DNA of 64,000 nucleotides, taken from Mytilus trossulus. Taxonomy: Eukaryota > Mollusca > Bivalvia > Mytilida > Mytilidae. Where the stretch lies: positions 30,496,886 through 30,560,885 of the forward strand of contig NC_086374.1 of the NCBI RefSeq assembly GCF_036588685.1, given 5' to 3'. Both the position numbers and the translations under genes were made by a program. Below the pieces are notes generated by a model. That model had not been told where the DNA came from and ran no database searches. It saw only the letters and a program-made list of their open reading frames with translations. How positions within the stretch are numbered: the first letter of the stretch is position 1; each line of letters opens with the position of its first letter. Of this stretch, positions 46,901 to 57,345 are shown one piece after another.

Positions 46901-48094
46901 AGATTTAGCACTGAATTTGTTCTAACTGATTTATATCATTATTAATCAGACTTAACAATTTGTTCCAACTTTCTTTTTATAATGTAGACTATATGTCCGT
47001 ATATCACTCTATTTGTGTAAATCCATCTACAGTGCATGGCAAAAATCGGCAAAACAATGACACCAAAACACGAAGAATCCATGATGGAATATAAAAATAA
47101 TATATGAAATTAGGAATCTTTTAGAACATCTATGTTTCAAATTCTTTTTTCATTGGTTTGAAAGAAGTTGACCTATCAAAAATATGTATTATAATTCCAC
47201 ACCTCCAAGCCATGTTTTTTTTTTTTATCTTTCTTTGAAGTTACTTTTTTTCGGTTTCGTACAGGAAACTGATCATGAGTAAAATACATCTTTAAATTAA
47301 ATTCCCTCACAATAAATAAACCATAGATTTTTTTATATAAGTATTTATATACATTTTATATAAGTACAGCCTAAAAAAAAAACTATAAGGCTATTAAAAT
47401 GGTTAATATTGTTTAATATTGTTCTTGAATAAGTTGGAACGAGCTGACCAGTTTTTGAAAAAAAATGGAACGAATTGACCAAGCAACTTGGGATGAATTT
47501 GTTTGGACGAATCGGAGTTGGAACGAATCATCCAGATACCGAACAACCATTTTTTTTATTATTGATTTGGGGCATAAGAGCACTTTGCAGTATTTGCATC
47601 TGATCTTTACGTAATGTGATCCTGGTGCAAAGAAGGATAAAAACTATTAGACTCATACATGTCTATTTTATAAAAATTGAATATCAGTATGACATATATA
47701 TATGTTGTATTTTGACTTAAATATAATTGTGCTTTTGCCTTATTAACATTTGACCCAAATTCACTTATAACTTGTACAATATTTTAGTATGGATTTTGTT
47801 ATAAAAAACATTAATATACAACTGCATAATAATAACCATCCACATGAAACATGTTGACAATATAATACATACCTCTTGCAAACAGACAACATCAGCATCT
47901 ATCTTGGAAAGTTGTTGGGAAAGGGCATCTCTGCGCTGGTCAATCAATGGTAATTGCTGAATTAGTGCAGTATTAAATGTAACGAATTTGTGGACGGTAT
48001 CATCACTTGCTACTCTTAAAATGAAATCCATGCTCTGAATAACTACTATGATTTTAGCCATCTCGAGGAACATTCTTGTTATTTTCGTGAGCAT
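40844..48094 (-). CDS. Endonuclease/exonuclease/phosphatase-fold (EEP) protein, six predicted coding exons
   Basis: The exons, in transcript order, are 48094-47873, 45444-45001, 44365-44299, 43693-43535, 43096-42963 and 40921-40844. All introns are GT/AG and the reading phases join exactly, giving 367 residues. EEP metal-dependent hydrolase motifs appear in the right order: FVTFNTALI (Asn41), CLQE (Glu74, the last codon of exon 1), NPQGLILLSKKP, CTHLTHD (His233), VMGDLNNGP (Asp280, Asn282), AIIDHV (Asp329, His330) and RLSDHYGV (Asp358, His359). The fold hydrolyses phosphodiester or phosphomonoester bonds; the substrate (nucleic acid, lipid or other) cannot be told. The stretch after Glu74 has a Cys-rich insert. 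The N-terminus is uncertain: the Met at 48094 gives a hydrophobic lead (MAKIIVVIQSMDFILRVAS), but an upstream exon could exist, since an acceptor-like CAG sits just before the open frame at about 48145. Introns 1 and 5 are filled with repeats. Confidence 0.8.
41397..42388. mobile_element. Candidate element with 19-bp perfect inverted ends in EEP intron 5
   Basis: TATTCCTTGAATGCCAACA at 41397-41415 is exactly inverted at 42370-42388. A third, one-mismatch copy (42316-42334) forms a hairpin with the right end. The interior is extremely AT-rich, and its 101-codon open frame (41901-42206) has no family resemblance. The flanks show no clear target duplication. Confidence 0.4.
42466..42850 (+). repeat. 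~352-bp dispersed repeat, one unit plus start of a second
   Basis: 'atagttatcaaaggta.caggattata.tttagt.cgccag' starts at 42466 and again at 42818. Between them are 'ttttcgaaaaattcaaagttttgta' and 'ctactgggctggtgataccctcggggacgaaacgtccacc'. The unit's start occurs in reverse at 37238-37320. A 352-bp offset suggests this family can occur head to tail. Confidence 0.7.
42963..43096 (-). CDS. EEP gene, exon 5
   Basis: 134 bases after acceptor TTTTTTACAG. It contains GKPTFAGSSAIIDHV with the catalytic Asp-His. The donor is taken as GTGTGT at 42962, because that choice leaves phase 0 and joins cleanly to exon 6. A slightly different donor is possible. Confidence 0.75.
43535..43693 (-). CDS. EEP gene, exon 4
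   Basis: 159 bases between acceptor TTTATTTCAG and donor GTACAT (43534). The split codon gives Pro, so the join reads YFEP. It contains VMGDLNNGP, the metal- and phosphate-binding Asp/Asn motif. Confidence 0.82.
44299..44365 (-). CDS. EEP gene, exon 3
   Basis: 67 bases encoding IDTVGSVICTHLTHDQSTTYFE plus one base. The acceptor is CATTTAAG and the donor is GTAAGT at 44298. It supplies the His motif of the active site. Confidence 0.8.
45001..45444 (-). CDS. EEP gene, exon 2
   Basis: 148 codons, phase 0 at both ends. The acceptor is CTAAAATAG and the donor is GTAAGT (45000). It starts VLLGSDVEK, which joins LQE to give the usual LQEV-type motif. It carries about eight Cys, several in a C..C-type cluster, and the GLILLSKKP strand. 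Confidence 0.8.
46225..46565 (+). repeat. Full-looking copy of a dispersed repeat tail in EEP intron 1
   Basis: It combines the segments seen separately at 38245-38400 (reverse) and 2755-2935, ending 'gagttgtctcattggcactcacaccacatcttcctatatctat'. It has no coding capacity. It may be the 3' end of a LINE or a Penelope-like element. Confidence 0.6.
46783..47515. mobile_element. Element with inverted clusters of TTCGTTCCAA motifs
   Basis: The left part (46788-46970) has about seven copies of a TT(C/T)GTTCCAA motif, all in one orientation. The right part (47430-47508) has at least three copies of the complementary TTGGAACGAA, all in the other. The middle is AT-rich and non-coding. Clustered subterminal motifs in opposite orientation are typical of transposase-binding sites in non-autonomous DNA elements. 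Confidence 0.5.
47873..48094 (-). CDS. EEP gene, exon 1 (as predicted)
   Basis: 74 codons from Met 48094, ending CAA GAG before the donor GTATGT at 47872. It carries the Asn motif (FNTALI) and ends on the catalytic Glu. The open frame continues upstream to about 48145, so the real 5' boundary may differ. Confidence 0.7.
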
Positions 48095-51000
48095 TGTAAT
48101 ACTTCTCCGAACTGATACAGTTCGTGAAAGAAATTCCAAAAACTGTATAATGTAAATTTTGAAAAAAATCCCGGAGGTGTCAAAGACTTAACATGATTCC
48201 TGAAATCATTTGTTTCGGTTAATTTCAACCTACTTTAAAAATGTATGTAGTTCATTCTTCGATTACAATCTGATTTCTGGGTTACAACATCACATGTATA
48301 TTAGAAATATGTTAAAATGTAGCTAAAAGGCACGTTTTACTTCCAGATATACACGTCAATACATTTTTAACAAAACGATTTATTTTTAGTGAATCTCATA
48401 CCCTTTTTAACGATTAAGTGTGATGCCTTTAATTTCTCAGTTTACCATGATATGGCCTAGACTCTTGTTTGTACAGGTGTATTGGGATTAGAATCTTATT
48501 TAAATGAAACATTTTAAGGGTTCAAAGTAGAATATGTGTAATATATAGTTACACAGAATACTAACAACCTCACTGCCCATGTAGCACAAAAACATTTTAT
48601 TGATATTTTTAAAATATATTGCAGAATGTCACCAAATATCATTCCAAAACATATTTTTGACGTGATATGTCTGGCTTTACTCATGTGAATAGCATATTTT
48701 CTGGAAATAGTTGTTCTGAATGTTTAAAGAGCATTATTTTTAAATATAGTAATATTATATTGAAATAACATAATTTTGATATTATTCAGTGTCAATCGAA
48801 AATATCCAGACAACATATTTCAAACATCTGGACAAAATATTCTTCTCATGTCTAGGATATGTTATTTAGATATATATCAAATGTTTTTAAAATTGAGACT
48901 GTCAACCATATAACCACTTTATTACAAAGTTGATGCTTTGATTTGACTGTTGTAATGTCAACTCATAAAATCTACAAGTAGGTATATTATTATATCTATT
49001 CAATAATTTCTCAACTGTCAATTGGAGAGCAAGAAAATAACTCGTGTCAATGATGTGATGATTTGTGTAAAGTTTGAAAATGTTAGATAAAGAGAATGAA
49101 GAGCACAATTTTTTTTTGTTAGTACGTTGAAATAACATAATTTTTTTTTTAAATTATGTGTTATAAAGAGGGGAGATAAGTACCTAATACGATGGCATAT
49201 TGTTGGCACAATGTTGGCTTATATTCCTTTATTGGCATGAAATATCAATGATTTTTTTTATAAACACTGTTTTTAAAAATTTGAATTAGGCCAAATATAA
49301 AGAATTTTCTAGTTCTAGGCACAGATTATCGTAGTCCTATTTGGTATGACTTTATCATTTGGGTTTTTTCTTAGTCCTCAAGCTGCTCTCCAAACACGAT
49401 CGTTATTCGCTAGATAATTTTTCTTTTGACTTGATTGGAATTTTCATCTAAGTTAGATTAGAATTGTTAAATCTTTTCTATCAAAAATGAGGAGACATTC
49501 ATGTTAATCTGATTAAAAAAATTATATAAAAATTATTTCCTTTTTCATATCAAACATGGGCTTCACACAAATATCACTTACAAACATTTGAAAATAACAT
49601 TTGTCGTACATCTTACAAATATTAATTAGAAATATTATGTAAAAATGTTTATAATTTTTTTTTTCATATCAAACATGTGCTTCATTCAAATATCATTAAC
49701 AAACATTTGGAAAAAAATTCTATCATACATCTAACAAATATCTATTAAACATATTATCTTAAAACGTTTATGAAACCGTTGTTAACTAATATTTTCTTAA
49801 TAAAATCGAAAAAAATATATTGTTATGATGTTTTTAAAATATTCATTAGATATAACCATTTTTATATTTTTAATTAGGACAAGAAAATTATATTGATATT
49901 ACATCAAAAAAATATTTTGTTATACATCAAACCTATGCTTTACATAGATATTAAATAAAAATGTTTTATAAATATTTCTTTTACACATCTAAAAAATATA
50001 TATTAAATGTAATATAAAAATGTCCATCATATATTGATATGTAACGAAATATCTCCCCGACATACAATTATTCTCATTTATAAAACTGTCTATTTAAAGT
50101 TTTAAAAACATCAGCAAAGAATATTTATTTATTTATTATTAAAAAATATTTACAATTTTTTTTTTATTAGCAATCAAACATTGGGATGAAATATCATTGT
50201 TAAAATATCATTCATGCATAATTTCTGATGTAAAAAAAAATGTCTATAAAATATTTTTTGGAAATATTTTTGACAAACATATAAATAACCAGTCAATAAT
50301 ATCATGAAAATAGTATGTGTTAGCTGGGTGGTTAATACTCTAGCTGTTATGTATAGAATGTATATGCCATATCTTGACGCGTCCTAGACAGTGGCGGATC
50401 TAGAAAATGGGTGCCCACTGACTGCCTAAGTCCCGCTCCAGTCATGCTTCGGTAATTCCCTGTATAATCAACCAAATTTCCCACAAGCAAACGGGGGCGG
50501 GGTCTTGGGTCTCATGCCCCCTCTTAATCCCTTATTCCGCCTCTGCTAGAGATAATGTCACGTTCATCGTTATCATAATATGTGCCAGGATGAACGGTGG
50601 CATTAAATAAGCGCAAAGTTACAGGAATCTCGAACGAGAGGTTGTAGGTAAACTAAGCAAAAAATCAAAGCCATTTTTTTTTAAAAGTCAAAAATGTAAA
50701 AAAAATAGAAGAAAACAAAGACCCAAAGAATTGTAAAAGATCATAGAAAGTTTAGAGAAATCTTAATACTGAAACAACATAATCATTTCACATGTACTAT
50801 CACATTTGCAAATGAAGTAATGTATAATTTTCCAAAACTAATTAATAAACTTTAAACTTTTTCTCACAAATTGGGAATGTGTGAACTAATTTTCATAATT
50901 ATAAATAACAATTTGTATTCTTTTTACAGCTTAGTATGTGTAATCAAATATTCCTAGCCATGTTAGATTAAACATAACTGTTGTCAAACTTGATGAAACA

Positions 51001-51450
51001 AAATTTTTATTTCATAAATTAGATATATCAAAAGCTAAAGAACATGACAACATTGGGCCATTTTTTTTTATCTGTTTAAAGGAAGGATGGTCTTTATATT
51101 ACACACCTTAATAAACCCTCATGATCATTGACGCGAGGGAATTCAAAAGTTTTCTACTTTAACAAGTTCTTAAGCAGTTCCTGTTTTCTATCGTGGTGAT
51201 AAAATGACACTTGGAAATTATCGGCAAATGTCCATATTATCCACGCCCTCTAACACTGAATTTTGAAAAACAAGTTGCTTCTTACTTATATTTGTACTTA
51301 TACCAAACGGATGTGGATTTCTACGCGAATCACAATCCAGCTTTCTTGTAAGTGAAACAAAATAAAACTTTTGGAAAGCTTCGACCAATCAAAATTACGG
51401 AATAATATGAAACTACCCATGCAGTAATGTAATTATTTACATGTGTATGT
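48095..51450. other. Gene-free, very AT-rich stretch with degenerate tandem repeats
   Basis: 49546-50290 holds degenerate ~119-130-bp units with 'catatcaaacatg.gcttca..caaatatca' at 49546, 49665 and about 49923, and a more diverged one near 50168. Similar units may extend back to 48580. A G/C-rich short repeat ('ggcggatctagaaaatgg..ccgcctctgc') lies at 50392-50550. No exon is supported. Confidence 0.45.
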
Positions 51451-51454
51451 CATA

Positions 51455-51670
51455 ACCGTAGCCAGGGGGGTTCGGACGACCCCCCCCCCCCCCTTGAAAA
51501 CGAATAAGCACTGTTAAAGTCAATGTTCTGTTCGAATTGTGACTGTTAAAGTCGAGTTTGTGAGTCCAGCAAACCCCCCTTTGAAAATTCCTGGCTACGG
51601 GCCTGTATGTTGTGTACAAGCAATCATTTTGTAAATATTGACTGTCCCTCTGGTATCTTTCGTCCCTTTT
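51455..51670 (-). repeat. Short C/G-rich repeat followed by Penelope-like 3' tail piece
   Basis: 'tagccaggggggttcgga' with a C homopolymer (51479-51493) and 'aacccccctttgaaaattcctggctacgggcc' form a foldback copy of the family at 30790. 51637-51670, 'gactgtccctctggtatctttcgtccc', is the reverse of the tail at 26985. Confidence 0.55.
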
Positions 51671-52489
51671 TTTGTACAAATTATGATTTGTATTTTGACT
51701 TTGTACAAATTATAATGTGTACATTAAGTGTAATTTGTACATTAAGTGTTTGCACATACTAGTATTACAATTTGTACACTTAAAAAAATTGACTATAATT
51801 TACTTATAACTTGTACAATAATTTATGGTATCGATTTTGTTATAAAGAAAAACCCCGTTGGTACACTTATAGACATTGAATTCTATATCCACACACTTAA
51901 CCTTATATACAAAATATACAAAAATAGTTTTGTATAATTTGTTTGAGTCTGTACTCAGAGTCTGCACTTGCAAGTGAATTGTTGCAACGGGTATAGCACA
52001 ACATCTTTTGCTTTCTACATTTATATTTATAGTTACTATACCCATTTGCATTTACAGGAAAGACTTTTTAACTGCTTCGCGTTCGAAAGTTGAAGATCAG
52101 GAAACGTTGCTGCGGAATAAAGATGTATTTAAAAAAGATTAAACTCGCCTTCTCGACAAAAGTTATTTTTAAATTCACACAGCTGTTCCAATGTGGTACC
52201 CAAATTCTCCAGATTCAATCAGTTCCCTGAGATATTTCCAAAATCAGTACGACTGAAGAACTGGTATATTGACATTATGATGAGCTGTCTCATTGGCACT
52301 CATACTACATCTTCTTATATCTATTATACCCCACATAAAATCTGATAATTTTCATATAATTTTCTTGGTAAAATCTTTGGCTTAGATCTGTTGGCCGGAC
52401 AGGGCACACCTCCTTGCACATATGATTGGTGGTTCAACGTCACCTGGCCAATTTCTGTCAGTGACTATCAGAGTTGTTATGGTCAATTT
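51671..52489. other. Gene-free stretch
   Basis: Several 'tttgtacaaatta' and 'aatttgtac' runs at 51675-51785 and a repeat tail near 52275-52325 ('gagctgtctcattggcactcatac'). Otherwise nothing. Confidence 0.4.
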
Positions 52490-53125
52490 TTTTCTGTGTG
52501 TGTTGCGTTTCGGTGTTGTGTCGTTGTTCTCCTCTTATATTTAATGCGTTTCCCTCGGTTTTAGTTTGTTACCCCGATTTTGTTTTTTGTCCATGGATTT
52601 ATGAGTTTTGAACAGCGGTATACTACTGTTGCCTTTATTTTTCATTTTTTTCATTTTTTTGCCGTTTAGTTTGCACTCTTTGTCCATAATTCTCTCTTGA
52701 TGTAATTACTAACTCAGTGTTGGATACTGGTATATGAATTCATCACTGATCAATTATCATGATTATGTGATATATGTTTTATAGGTCATAAATTAAAGAG
52801 GCATGAACAAACCATGCTTTAATATTTCAATAGTGATATACTACAGAGATTGTTTAGCTTCACTCCGGTAAAAAGACAACTGTTTGTATGAGGCTTATAA
52901 CTAGGAAAGGGCAAGGTTGGAGTTTTCCTGAAATTGATCTACTGACATTGTATACAAATAAAGGCAACATTAGTATAACGCTGTTCGAAATTCATTAATC
53001 GATTGAGAAAAAAAAACCCAGATCTGGGTTACAAACTAAATCTGAGGGAAACACATAAAAAATAACATGTATAAGAGGAAAAATACGACAAAACAGAAAA
53101 ACAACACTAAAATGTAACACACACA
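52490..53125. repeat. Inverted pair of a dispersed repeat
   Basis: 52490-52645 ('gtgttgcgtttcggtgttgtgtcgttgttctcctctta', 'cctcggttttagtttgt', 'gaacagcggtatactactgttgccttt') is matched in reverse at 52958-53125 ('aaaggcaacattagtataacgctgttcgaa', 'acaaactaaatctgaggg', 'ataagaggaaaaatacgacaaa'). The spacer is about 310 bp. Divergence between arms is moderate, so the copies probably inserted independently or the inversion is old. Confidence 0.65.
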
Positions 53126-54667
53126 TACATATGTTACAGTGAATTTACAAAATTAGGGAATTTGCGTAATCGGCCGGAAATTATACCAAGATTGTTTATA
53201 ATCTTTAAGCTGGTTAGAGAATTTGTTTAGGTAGCACTCCACAGTTAGGTGTGTAGTTTCGCATTTTGGCCCCTGTGGATTTTTAAAATATGAGAGCTAG
53301 TGTGAAATAAAATTATTTTTTGAATAGCTGAGTACTAAAATAGCCTTCGTATTGGGTTTATATGAACATCAAGATTATGTATTGCATGTAATATAGGCTG
53401 TTTTCTGTATGACAGTCCGTATTTGCATGCCCATACCATACATTGGTCCGGCAATTATTGTAATGTTTTTTTCTAAATTTTTGTCGCACGAACTTTGTGA
53501 TTAGATTTTACGAAAAAATGAGGCGAAATACACCCATTTTTTATTTGATCATTATGAAGATCTATGCAAACAGTTTCTAAAAAGGTATCACTCAAAGGCA
53601 TTGAAATTCTAGTTTGATCCAAATTTGGGGGGGGGGGGATATGTGACATGTTTACCCCCCTTTTTGCAATATTTTGTTGTAAATAAATGCAGAATGTTGC
53701 CATGGATACACATAAAAGGAATTATTTTTCACCCTTTTAACTTTGGAAAATCAAATCTATGGAAGATACTGATTACATACATATGCACATGTACAACACA
53801 AACAGTAAGGTTAATGTATTAGAAATCCATGAATAGGAGATGATAAAACATTTTGTGGTGCATTTTTAATTTTATTTTCTAACAGTTACTGTGGAGTGCT
53901 ACCTTATATGCCTTAAACAATTGTAACTGTTAAACAGATTTACAAGTTAGTTTCAATTAGCTTCTAAAAATGGATCCCTTATTTTTATGAACACTTAGAC
54001 TGCTTGTTATTTGGGCTTTTCATTCCAAGATGTTATTTAGCACTAACTCTCTGTTTCAAATTTTTCAGTCAACTGACAAATCTAGATAAATGAAAGCAAA
54101 TGATAAGAAAAATATATGGATAGACGCTATTTTAACTAAAAATATAAGAATTATTATTAAAAATTACATAATGAAAAACACAGTTATATCATACAAACAA
54201 AAAATATCTGCTACCATTACAATAAATGAATGTTTTCATAGTTTAAATTCAGGAAATATATCTTCGGATGAATTAATCACATCTGCATAAAGCACATACG
54301 CAAATCTGGATAGATAACACGATATATTATCCAAACACTGCTAGAGATGCAATTGAATAAGGACTAGAGGACAATGCTTCACTTCTCCAGTGGTATATTT
54401 CTCACGTAACACAGTTTTTAAGTCGGTTATATTATGGACATGTTTTCCTCAAATGAAATAGGGATTTTTCTCTGCATTCTTTTTCCTCTTAAAATGATAT
54501 CCAGTTAACGGATTATTTCTTAAATTCAGAGTGGTTTTATCATGTTTAGTTCATAAGACTTGGCTTCATTAGTAATATTGAAATACCTTACACACAATAA
54601 ATCAGACAACTTCAATATGAATACGATCCAACATATTTTCATTTCAGCACCTCTTTTCAAAAGAATG
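53126..54667. other. Gene-free stretch
   Basis: A G homopolymer lies at 53627-53638. No exon or known repeat is recognised, apart from possible 3' UTR sequence of the small gene at 54668-55162. Confidence 0.4.
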
Positions 54668-55162
54668 TCAAATACTGATATCTGCTAATTTTGTTTTCGT
54701 CTGGTGGTTTCTGATCTCGCTTATCTTTGTAGGTCGATTTATTCTAGCATTAATTTCGTTAATATCTGTACCTTCTCTCTTCATTCCTAGGAACTGTGGG
54801 TTTGTTTTCTCTTTTTCCAATACAACTGTGTTGTCACTTGTGTTATTAATACGTTTACTCGCTACTGTTGGCTGTCTCAAACGACTGACCATCGAATCTA
54901 TTTCATGGCGGGAAAGATTGCGGAAAGCTGGTGCTCTTGGAATCAAACATCCATAGTTTTCGTCATATTCGGAATACTTCAAAACACCCAGTTTTAAATC
55001 ATGACTTTCTTCCTTTTGACGTAGTTGTTCTATTGTTGGATAAACTGATGAATGTCTCATGTTGAGGCATTGAGGAAATCCGCTGTAAATATGTTTTATA
55101 TCCCTTTTTAAAATTTTGTTAAACGACGTTTGAAATTCACCCATGATGAAAGACAAAAACAC
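54668..55162 (-). CDS. Unrecognised small protein, probably real; weak resemblance to ciliary/sperm microtubule-associated proteins
   Basis: A 164-codon open frame in minus orientation with balanced composition and no low-complexity bias, unlike the AT-rich shadow frames around it. Start: Met at 55162, or Met 55144 (MGEFQTSF), which would remove a hydrophobic lead. There is no transmembrane segment or clear signal peptide. The sequence is basic with many Arg, Asn and Lys. The central part, 'YGCLIPRAPAFRNLSRHEIDSMVSRLRQPT', splits into YGCLIPRAPAF, then a LSRHEIDSMVSRL helix. A short '(L)(S/T)..E(I/V)..(M/I)V.RL' helix followed by a Pro/Thr is a pattern I associate with small axonemal microtubule-binding proteins, but I cannot name a family. 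It may be a single-exon gene or the last exon of a longer one. No neighbour suggests a function. Confidence 0.55.
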   Translation of the reverse strand: MFLSFIMGEFQTSFNKILKRDIKHIYSGFPQCLNMRHSSVYPTIEQLRQKEESHDLKLGVLKYSEYDENYGCLIPRAPAFRNLSRHEIDSMVSRLRQPTVASKRINNTSDNTVVLEKEKTNPQFLGMKREGTDINEINARINRPTKISEIRNHQTKTKLADISI

Positions 55163-55899
55163 TTTTTTTAAACCGAAAATGTCCGTTTAGTTATAACAAG
55201 TATATCTTATAGTGTATCCAAATCAAATATTTAAAATCGCTTTAATATACATACATGTGATTTAATTAATTTGCTGTTGCACACAATAGAAGTATTGGAT
55301 TTTGGAAGGTTCGATCACCAAAGGCCAGTAATAAAACGTCTGGATAACAAGAGATCAACGATTAAATAATTTAAAAGGAAAATGTAATTCATTATTCTAA
55401 ATCTCTGCTGAAAATTTAACAAAGAAATTTAATTCTTTTAATGACAGGGGTATAATAGATTTAATTTCACGCTGTATATACTTTACATAAATTGACCCGT
55501 CTTAAAGTAATTAACGATCAAAATATCGATTAGAAAATTGTGTTATATATATTTTATATGTGTGAACCACACCACATTGCAGTTTTAATCACGATTTACA
55601 TGTTACAATAAAGTTGTTAGTAACAAATTCATCGTTAAGGATACAAAGTCAAATGGAAGGATGATTTTTGATTGGTTTTGTGAAAGTTATTTTTGTTATA
55701 GTATAACACGGACATAATATTATAGCCAACTAATAAATATGAAATTTGGAGTTGTTTATACTGTTGTTAATCAAAACTGTGCTATGAAGTCTTTCCTTTA
55801 TGTAGATATCTTGCATGGTCTTAACCTAAAACTTCATTATGTAGCATCTGTTGATCAATTGGTGTTAAAAGCTACTATCAGCACAGTGTTGAACGGCTA
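55163..55899. other. Gene-free stretch, possible promoter side of the 54668-55162 gene
   Basis: Nothing specific recognised. Confidence 0.35.
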
Positions 55900-56000
55900 T
55901 CATCATCATCATCATACCATCGTCATCATCATCGACGTCATCTTCATCGTCCTCATCATCATTGTCGTCATCGACATCATCTCCATCGTCGTCAACATAT
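55900..56000 (+). repeat. (CAT/CGT)-type imperfect microsatellite
   Basis: CATCATCATCATCAT followed by mixed ATC, GTC and TCATCG triplets for about 100 bp. The open frame at 55739-56074 reads through it as a His/Ile/Val-rich run and is not a gene. Confidence 0.8.
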
Positions 56001-56325
56001 GCATGAGACGACGATGCGGCATGATGAAATTACGACAAACAATGTTAGATATGCAAATGTATCATAGGGCATGATGGCAAAATCGCCTGCTAATAGGCTA
56101 AAAAAATAATTTGGACAATATTTGGTTTAAGGGTGTTATCTGCAACCTTTAACAAACTTAGTATGTGTATATCTGGTAATTCCTATCTATCTGTTTATCT
56201 ATAATGCATGTGAAATACACACTAATAAATTTGGGTATACTCATTACTGATACTTTTTATCTGGAAATATCAAAATATTAATTGAATTCAAGAAAACCGC
56301 ATGGGAAATTTGCACTCTAAATTTA

Positions 56326-56380
56326 ACCATGGCGTTGTCAGTTTTTTTAATCTATGAGTTTGACTGTCCCTCTTTTGAGT
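56326..56380 (-). repeat. Piece of the Penelope-like 3' tail
   Basis: 'ccatggcgttgtcagttttttt' and 'tatgagtttgactgtccctctttt' are the reverse complement of 26985-27045. Confidence 0.65.
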
Positions 56381-56951
56381 ACAGTAGTAGTTTGCCACTG
56401 TAGGTCAAAAGTCACAGTTCCTACAATGGACCGAAATTTTGCAAAAACTCTTGTTTATCACATCCGTATAAATATTTCGTGGATAATGTGCAATAGGGTT
56501 AAACGTACCACTGTTGATTTTGAGGCAAATGGGTCAAAGGTCAAGGTAACATCAGTGATTTATACTGAAATGGGATTTTTTTTTATTTCGGGATATCTTT
56601 GAATCTTGCCCCTCCTTTACTAAAGTCCCTTCATAAACCTATTATTTACTAGTATATGTTATTGAGATAAGTGTTCATTTTTAATGAACAAGTACGTATT
56701 ATTGATTAGGGGTCAACTGATGCCTGCCTCTGGGAGTGGGATTTTCTCAAGGGGTTGAAGACCCATTGCGTACTTGGGCTGTTTGCTGCTATTTGGAACA
56801 TTTTCTGTTTCCATTCTGTTTTTTTGTTTGCTAGAAGATATCTCAATAAAAGACTAAAATCATGTAATTCTACAAAATTCTTGACAGCAAAAAGCATTTT
56901 AAATTAAATGCTGTTTGTGTACCATTTGATTTTGCATTATGCATTATTAAG

Positions 56952-57345
56952 AACAAGAATGTGTCCATATTACATGGATGCTAAACCTGCACTATAATTT
57001 TCTATGTTCAGTTGAAATTGGGATCAAAACTCTAATTTGGCATAACAATTAGAAAGATCATATCATCAGGAACATGTGTATTAAGTTTAAAGTTGATGAG
57101 CCTCCAACTTCATCAAAACTACCTTGACCAAAACATTTAACCTGAAGCAGACATTGTCAATTTTTTATGTTCAGTGGATCGTGAAATTTGGCTTCAAAAT
57201 TAAAAAGAATCATAGCATAGGGAACATGTGTACTAAGTTTCAAGTTGACATGACTTCAACTTCGTCAAAACTACCTTGACTAAAACATTTAACCTGAAGC
57301 AGGACAGCCAGACATTATACCAATGGACAAACGAACCAACAAACA
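56952..57345 (+). repeat. 'acaagaatgtgtccat' element, partial
   Basis: It starts 'acaagaatgtgtccatattacatggatgc' and contains two ~150-bp units with 'aaattgggatcaaaactctaatttggcat..aattagaaagatcatatcat.a.ggaacatgtgta'. It matches 61019-61470. The right end ('gacattataccaatggacaaacgaacc') is degraded. Confidence 0.65.

Noticed and set aside
53627..53638. G-run as a possible G-quadruplex
   Set aside because: A single homopolymer without the spaced G-tracts that would make a strong case.
55739..56074. 111-codon His/Ile/Val-rich frame
   Set aside because: The distinctive part is a CAT/CGT microsatellite.
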